DNA of 64,000 nucleotides from Phocoena phocoena (Eukaryota; Chordata; Mammalia; Artiodactyla; Phocoenidae): NCBI RefSeq assembly GCF_963924675.1, contig NC_089221.1, positions 134,086,263-134,150,262 on the forward strand, given 5' to 3'. The notes beneath the pieces were generated by a model. That model was not told the origin of the DNA and did not search any database. It saw only the letters and a program-made list of their open reading frames with translations. A program made the position numbers and the translations under genes. Position 1 is the stretch's first letter; each line of letters begins with the position of its first letter. Of the stretch, positions 58,381 to 64,000 are shown piece after piece.

Positions 58381-58609
58381 GGACTTCCCTGTTGGTCCAG
58401 TGGGAAAGAATCTGCCTTCCAATGCAGGGGACACGGGTTCAATCCCTGGTCCGGGAACTAAGCTCTCACATGCCACGGGGCAGCTAAGCCCGCGCACCAC
58501 AACTACTGAGCCCATATGCCTCAACTAGAGAGAAGCCTCCACACCACAATGAAGATTCCGCAACTAAGACCCGACACAGCCAAAAATAAATAAAAATAAA
58601 TAAATAAAT
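58381..58609 (+). mobile_element. CHR-type SINE with shortened body, plus
   Basis: It starts GGACTTCCCTGTTGGTCCAG and ends in (AAAT)n. Only one CACAACTACTGA unit remains before the TCAACTAGAGAGAAGCC segment. The target duplication AAGAGTGATTCAG lies at 58,368-58,380 and 58,610-58,622. Confidence 0.92.
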
Positions 58610-58624
58610 AAGAGTGATTCAGAG

Positions 58625-59150
58625 ATTCAAAACTGAAGTGCACGATTGTCACACTTTAAGTTCAGAGATATTCATTACCGTGTTACCATACAAAACACTG
58701 GATATGATCTGATTGTTCAATATAGAGAACTGATTAAATAAATTAGAAGAGAATTCAGTACAGCCATTACAATTATTGTAGAGTTGTAGTAATATTGGAA
58801 TTTGTGTACAATATATTATTAAATAAAATAATTAGGTTATAGCAGCATATGACCCAGTTTTATTTTTTAAATTGTAAATAAATGTATTTGTAAAATATAT
58901 AAAAATAAGTTAAAAATGTAAAAACTATTACGATTAGTTACATATAAATAAATAAATTATAAATAAGTAGTTCATCAATATATTATATACACATATACAC
59001 ATATGTAAATGCACAGATATGTGTGTATATTTATATATGTTTATATATATTTTATCAACCTCAAGGAAAATTCTGAATTCTCTGTAAATATTAATAGTCA
59101 GTGATTATCTCTAAATTATGGGTGATTTATGGTATAACATGTTTAATCTC
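58625..59150. other. AT-rich intergenic DNA
   Basis: There are long TA/AAAT-rich stretches, including ACACATATACACATATGT and TTATATATGTTTATATATAT at 58,975-59,050. No further feature was seen. Confidence 0.45.
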
Positions 59151-59154
59151 AAGA

Positions 59155-59400
59155 ATTTTGGAGCTAGACCGCATGGATATAAATCCTGGCTCTACCAGCC
59201 ATGTGACATTTGTTTGGCAAGTTACATAACCTCTACATGCTTCAATTTTCCTTCTGTAAAATGAGGATCATAAAAACTATACCTGCCTCATGGGATTGTT
59301 TTGAGTAATAAGTTATTTAAGATAGGAAAAGTGCATAGAATAGTGCTTGGTATATAGTAACACTATGTAAGTGTCATTGCAATTTTCAGTATTATACATA
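59155..59400 (+). mobile_element. MIR SINE, plus
   Basis: TTTTGGAGCTAGACCGCATGG..CTGGCTCTACCAGCCATGTGAC..GCAAGTTACATAACC..CTGTAAAATGAGGATC is a well-ordered MIR. Confidence 0.9.
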
Positions 59401-59664
59401 TTATTAGCAATGATCATGTAGTCTTCTATACTTAGAAAACAATTCAGTAAATGTTATTTTTAACCAAAAACATATTGCATTATTGATGCAATCTTTCCAG
59501 CAATGTACCCCCCTTGTATCATAAATATATCAAGTCAAAAGGAAATGACAATGAAAATAATATGCATTAGGGTTTTTGAAGACATTATTTAAAAGCCATA
59601 AATACATTCACCCTTTCTGTCCATTTAGTGTCAAATATAAGCAGATGATGAAGAGCTTCTCCTC

Positions 59665-59852
59665 CAGCAATGATGTCTAACTTTGGCACACATCAGAATT
59701 TCCTGGAGGTCTTGTTAAAACCTAGATTGCAGGGACTCACCCCCAGAGATTCTGATTCAGAAGGTCTAGGATGAAGTGTGAGCATTTCTAACAAGTTTCC
59801 ACTTGATGCTGGTGCTGCTGGTTCTCAGGACCACACTTTGAGAACCACTGAC
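59665..59852. mobile_element. MER5-type hAT element
   Basis: CACACATCAGAATTTCCTGGAGGTC..CACCCCCAGAGATTCTGATTCAGAAGGTCTAGG..ACACTTTGAGAACCACTG matches MER5A-type non-autonomous hAT elements, including the terminal TGAGAACCACTG. Confidence 0.85.
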
Positions 59853-59939
59853 CTAGAGTACCTAATGCCATAATCACGCGGAAGGGCCTTTTTTCAGTCA
59901 CTCCCAGCTGTATGATGTTCCTTCTCTCTTCCCTCCCTT

Positions 59940-60065
59940 TCTTCCTTCCACAAACGCATGGAGCATCTACCATGGGCCAGGTACTGTGTTAGGTGCTGGG
60001 GATAAAAAAAAATACCTTGCTTTCTGTGAGCTTATAGTTTAGGGGGAAACTTAAGCAAGTTATTT
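59940..60065 (-). mobile_element. L2 3' end, minus
   Basis: GGAGCATCTACCATGGGCCAGGTACTGTGTTAGGTGCTGGGGATA and GTGAGCTTATAGTTTAG are the reversed L2 terminus. Confidence 0.85.
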
Positions 60066-60204
60066 AATCTGACCTCTGATATCTTAACCAGAGAATGAAG
60101 AGTTTAATCATTAATTCCTTTTATTGGCAACTATTGGACATTTACTATGTCCCAGGCTCTATGCAAAGCAAAAACAAAACAAAGCTATTTAATTATATAA
60201 TGTT

Positions 60205-60410
60205 TTCAGTATTCATAAATATTCTAGTTAATCCTCACACCAACCATTCATGGTGGATAAGGTACGATTCACCCTGTTCCACAGATGAGCCAACCAAAGC
60301 TCAGGGAGGTCACGAGTGCCTGAGCTGGAAAGTAGCTAAGGCAGACTTGAACTCAGCTCCTTGCTTCCCATTCCAGACAGAGTCTTTCATCTATATGCCA
60401 TTGTGAACTA
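60205..60410 (-). mobile_element. MIR SINE, minus
   Basis: CTAGTTAATCCTCACACCAACC, CCACAGATGAGCCAACCAAAGCTCAGGGAGG and GACTTGAACTCAGCTCC are reversed MIR landmarks. Confidence 0.82.
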
Positions 60411-60549
60411 AATTTTCTCCAAGGTCTCTTTGTGCTCTTTTAGTGACTGTGATAAATACTGGTTGAATTAAATGGTGGTCAGTTTTAACATTGTTTCAAA
60501 GCTGTGGGTAATACTTTTAGATAAGCATCTGGAAACTCACTTAACATTG

Positions 60550-61210
60550 TAGAAAGTACAAGTCAGCAAATATTTATTGAGTCTCTCATACACAATAGGG
60601 AATGTATGACGTGTTGGAGATTAAAAATATATATAAAATACAAATGTATCATAAAATATAACGTTAATGTATATAACAGGACATATGTATATATATGTAT
60701 ATATTTATATATATATAAATACCATTTACCTGATTGATATACAGATACGCTTTAGTATTTTGACACAGATACCGTGTCATTTCATCTGTGCTTTAGTTAA
60801 CAGTGGCTCAAGGGACTCATATATATTATATATAATATATATTATATAAATTATATATGACTGTATATTATATAAAAACATATGTTACATAACTCTTGTT
60901 TTTGAAGTCTAGTAGGACAGATAAATAAAAAGGAAATATAATACTACAACATGATGTGGTAAGGACAATGACAGAAGAATGCCTAGAGTGCTAGGGGACA
61001 ACAGAGTGAGGACACAAACCCAGCCTGGGAAAGTTTCCTGGGGAACTTATGTCTCAGCTGATTTGTGTGAGATGAATGAGCAAAAGCGGTGGGGAGCAGG
61101 TGATCCTAGCAGAGTGATCCATAGAAACTGAGGCTCCAAGGTGTAAAACAGCAGGTCATGTTCAGGGAGTTGTATGTTCTTTGCTGGACCTGAAATGTGA
61201 TGTGTGGCTG
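60550..61210 (-). mobile_element. L2 remnant, minus, interrupted by AT-rich tract
   Basis: GCAAATATTTATTGAGTCTCTC starts the reversed L2 end. GATGTGGTAAGGACAATGACAGAAG, GGAAAGTTTCCTGGGGAAC and AGCAGGTCATGTTCAGGGAG continue it after the TA-rich stretch at 60,680-60,890. Confidence 0.6.
60680..60890. repeat. TA-rich low-complexity tract with palindromes
   Basis: GTATATATATGTATATATTTATATATATATAAAT and ATATATTATATATAATATATATTATATAAATTATATATG are self-complementary TA tracts on either side of a normal 100-base stretch. Confidence 0.85.
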
Positions 61211-61319
61211 TACAAAAGTCTGGAGAGGCGGGCGGGGGCTTAGTAAGCCACGCTTGGGCATATCCTGTATGTGGTAGGAAGACTACGTATCCTTGAGGTT
61301 CAAAGCTTGGGCTCTCAAG

Positions 61320-61530
61320 TCAGACAATGTATCCTTGACCCCACTTCTTGTATGTATTAGCTAGTGATCATGGGCAATTTAATCTTTATGAGCTTTGATT
61401 TTCACAGCTGGAAAATGGGGATAATAATGCCTGCTTCTATGGGTTGTTCTGAGGATAAAATGAGGTAATGCAAGTATATCTCTTGACATAGTGCTTATTA
61501 CAAAATAATCTCCCAATAAATGATAATATA
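61320..61530 (+). mobile_element. MIR SINE, plus
   Basis: GTCAGACAATG..ATTAGCTAGTGATCATGGGCAATTTAATC..GCTGGAAAATGGGGATAATAATGCC..GAGGATAAAATGAGGTAATGC is a MIR with moderate decay. Confidence 0.85.
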
Positions 61531-61544
61531 TGATAATGTTAATG

Positions 61545-61570
61545 ATGATGATGATAATTATCATCATCAT
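61545..61570. repeat. Perfect 26-bp palindrome
   Basis: Four ATG/GAT-type triplets meet their exact reverse complement around AATT, with the centre between 61,557 and 61,558. There is no loop and no mismatch. It lies at the end of a MIR, within a (GAT)n/(ATC)n run. Confidence 0.95.
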
Positions 61571-61599
61571 GATGATAGGGATCATTATACATAACTGCC

Positions 61600-62470
61600 T
61601 AGTTGTGCATCATATTGTAATTATACTGGAAAGTAAACAATTGGTGATGACTCCCTGGGAATTGACTGTCTTAGAGACCACAGTAGCTTGGACCCAGAAA
61701 GCATGGACACGTTGTGTAAGTGACTTTGCATTTCTTTGTCTATCAGGAAAGGTTTACTGTTATTTACCAACAGTGGAAAGACAGAGAAATGACCATGGTT
61801 CAGCATCAGGGAGGCTGTCATTAATAATTACTTAGTTTATGCTTTGTTTTATTCATTGTGGTGGACTCAGAGCCAAAGAATGAGGAGGTAGATTTTCCAT
61901 TCACATCTAAGGAAGGGCAGGCAGCCTTGAGTTTCAGGTTCCTGGTCCACGGGTGCATTGACCACCTTGTTTATTTTCCAGATAAGAGCGCTGTGCTGAA
62001 GTTCTGTCCTGAAGACGGGGGCGGGATGGGGATTGTAGACTCCTGTGTAGGGTGTCTGAAATCTGGGCTGCCTCTTGTACAAAACCCTTCAAAAATCACA
62101 GGCCCTTGGCCAGCAGGTGGTTGTGTAGCTGCTGTGCTCTTGGGAAGAATGTCTCAGCCCCTGTGGCCTAGGGACTTAGGGAGAGGAAGGCTGAAGGAGT
62201 AAGCACACAGAGTGGCCAGTACCAACAAATGGAGGGAGCAGCTCTCAACACTTGCGCACATATTAGAAGGCACAGTGGTGATGATAGTGACCAGCAGAGA
62301 CTGACCAGAGCTCTTACCTCCATTTTTTCTGGAAGTGCACCACATCCATGCTCTGATACAAACCAAGACAGAGAGAAGCCACAGAAATGACTGATGACAG
62401 ATGTCATCTTCTCACTGACCTTGTCATCTGGGACATGAAGGTGGATTTTGTGTGGTTTATAAAAATAAAA
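61600..62470. other. Intergenic DNA, nothing recognised
   Basis: A plus-strand frame of 114 codons (61,858-62,202) and a minus one opposite it have no familiar motif. I treat both as chance. Confidence 0.4.
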
Positions 62471-62483
62471 ATATGTGACATTG

Positions 62484-62835
62484 GGGCTTCCCTGGTGGCA
62501 CAGTTAAGAATCCGCCTGCCAATGCAGGGGACACGGGTTCAAGCCCTGGTCCGGGAAGATCCCGTGTGCCACGGAGCAACTAAGCCCGTGTGCCGCAACT
62601 ACTGAGCCTGTGCTCTAGAGCCTGCGAGTCACAACTGCTGAGCCCACGTGCCGCAACTACTGAAGCCTGCGCACCTAGAGCCTGTGCTCAGCAACGAGAA
62701 GCCACTGCAGTGAGAAGCCTGCGCACCACAATAAAGAGTAGACCCTGCTCACCGCAACTAGAGAAAGCCCTCATGTAGCAACGAAGATTCAACGCAGCCA
62801 AAAATTAAAAAAAAAATAAATTTATTTTTAAAAAA
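62484..62835 (+). mobile_element. CHR-type SINE, plus
   Basis: It runs from GGGCTTCCCTGGTGGCACAG to CGCAGCCAAAAATTAAAAAA and an A/T tail. The target duplication ATGTGACATTG is at 62,473-62,483 and 62,836-62,846. Confidence 0.92.
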
Positions 62836-62849
62836 ATGTGACATTGCTC

Positions 62850-63960
62850 AAATTGGGAGTATTGAGTCACAATTTCTACTCACTAAAATAACTTTCATAC
62901 AGACTTCAATTCATTGCAAGTATTGGCAAGCATCAACTCATATGCCAAAGAAAACTGGCATAGGAGTAACCTTCCCCACCTGATTGTGGGGCTTATTGAC
63001 TTTCTCACTTCCTCCCTTCTCTGTTCTCAGTCCCCAGCACCCACAGCACCCTATATATGGGCACAGCCTCCGCGAATGGAAGAGCATGCATTGGAGTCTT
63101 GGATGGGTGCTTTTGAAAGACCACAGACCCTGGTTGATCATATTTCCTGCTGGTGGTCAGGAGGTTTTAGCAGGCACTGTATTTTTTTCTATTAATGGCT
63201 CCCCAGATTTTGGACTGTTATCAGCTCTGCCATTGCTGCTGTCACACAGTCTTGGCAAGAAAATGTCACACTACCCTCACCACTGCCACCACCCACCTCC
63301 CACACCCCTTTCTCCTTGTAAACCTCAAAGGACTCCAAGGTAAGTTGCCACCTGCTGCACTGCCCTCCACCAGTTTGACTGGTTTTTCCTGCTACAGCAG
63401 CCCAGTCTCTGAGGCCTTGGTGACCTATGGAGACCTATGCGGTTAGCAGCCATAGGACGAAAATACTCAGATCTGGCAGGCAAACAGTAGAATTGGTCTT
63501 TTAAACTGATTCCGAGAACCTGAAGAGTGACTTTGTTGTAAAACCTGTGATTTTCCTTTTTCCTTTCCAATAAGTTGGATTTTTGAACTATACTTAGTAT
63601 TCAGAACTCAAAGTCCTTTCTGTGCTCATTGATGAGAACATATTACAAAGTGAACCCTTTCTCTCACTAAGGGGCAGAGGGTTTCTGAAGAACCCTGCTG
63701 TTGTCCTTCAGATGGTAATCATATTTGACACGCTTCAACTGGCCACGATCACACCAGGTTCTTAGTACATTTCTGAACAAGGAAGAGGGAAAAACCATTC
63801 TCCCACTCTTAAAAAGAAATGTGCAGAAATTACTAATTTAATTCAAGCCTTACCTAGATAGGAACTGATTACTATAGAAAATGAGGCAAGAAACTCACAT
63901 GTACTGGAATACCTACTATGTGCTAGGGACTTAGTACACATTCTCTTGTTTAATCCTCCA
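62850..63960. other. Intergenic DNA, nothing recognised
   Basis: Overlapping plus frames at 62,914-63,446 arise in a C-rich stretch (CACCACTGCCACCACCCACC). No domain or splice structure is recognisable. Confidence 0.4.
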
Positions 63961-64000
63961 GCTGGCTAGCTGGCTAGCTTGGCAGCTATCTGGCAGGCTG
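63957..64000. repeat. (GCTGGCTA)n short tandem repeat at the window edge
   Basis: CCAGCTGGCTAGCTGGCTAG and further imperfect units run to the edge, so the full length is unknown. Confidence 0.75.

Noticed and set aside
60680..60890. Replication origin or matrix-attachment site from the TA palindromes
   Set aside because: TA tracts of this kind are common microsatellites. Nothing else supports such a role.
61858..62202. 114-codon plus frame
   Set aside because: It has no familiar motif, an equal-size open frame on the opposite strand, and no supporting context.

Overview
This is mammalian nuclear DNA, almost certainly from a cetacean. It carries many tRNA-derived CHR-type SINEs (head near GGGCTTCCCTGGTGGCGCAG, body rich in CAACTACTGA), including the short, young form whose 3' body ends in CCGCGTACCGC followed by poly(A). 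I saw no ruminant BovB-type or pig PRE-type repeats. The species cannot be named from the sequence.

Only one ordinary gene is supported. At 25,639-25,679 on the minus strand, inside a CpG island (about 25,440-25,960), is the first coding exon of CLINT1 (clathrin interactor 1, epsinR). It starts with ATG, encodes MLNMWKVRELVDKA and ends in a GTGAGT donor. Everything to the left (1-25,638) is therefore read as CLINT1 intron 1. Everything to the right (about 25,960-64,000) is upstream intergenic DNA in which I found no conserved gene. The promoter side holds a ZNF143-type ACTACAA..TCCCAGC motif and an ETS-type GGAAGTG motif.

The remainder is repeat archaeology. Two near-full-length LINE-1 copies lie in plus orientation: L1-A (about 13,432-19,987, in CLINT1 intron 1) and L1-B (about 38,767-45,239, intergenic). 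Both have recognisable ORF1 and ORF2 (endonuclease, FADD reverse transcriptase, Cys-rich C-terminus), and both are broken by stops and frameshifts. L1-A sits inside a SINE, has a 109-bp tandem duplication in its 5' UTR, appears to carry a 3' transduction with its own AATAAA, and was later hit by a young SINE. L1-B lies beside a minus-strand processed copy of RBMX2 (45,566-46,550) that is full length apart from one single-base frameshift and retains a GC-rich 5' leader with NRF1-like and ETS-like motifs.

A dense SINE cluster lies at 46,717-48,893: a SINE nested in a SINE, a closely spaced inverted pair, and one SINE with extra internal repeat units. Older layers are MIR, L2, MER5-type, MLT1 LTR and ancient L1 fragments. 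There are several microsatellites and a perfect 26-bp palindrome. I found no tRNA, rRNA or snRNA gene, no CRISPR array and no sign of a new multi-gene system. The interesting material is the structure of the nested retroelements and the nearly intact RBMX2 retrocopy.
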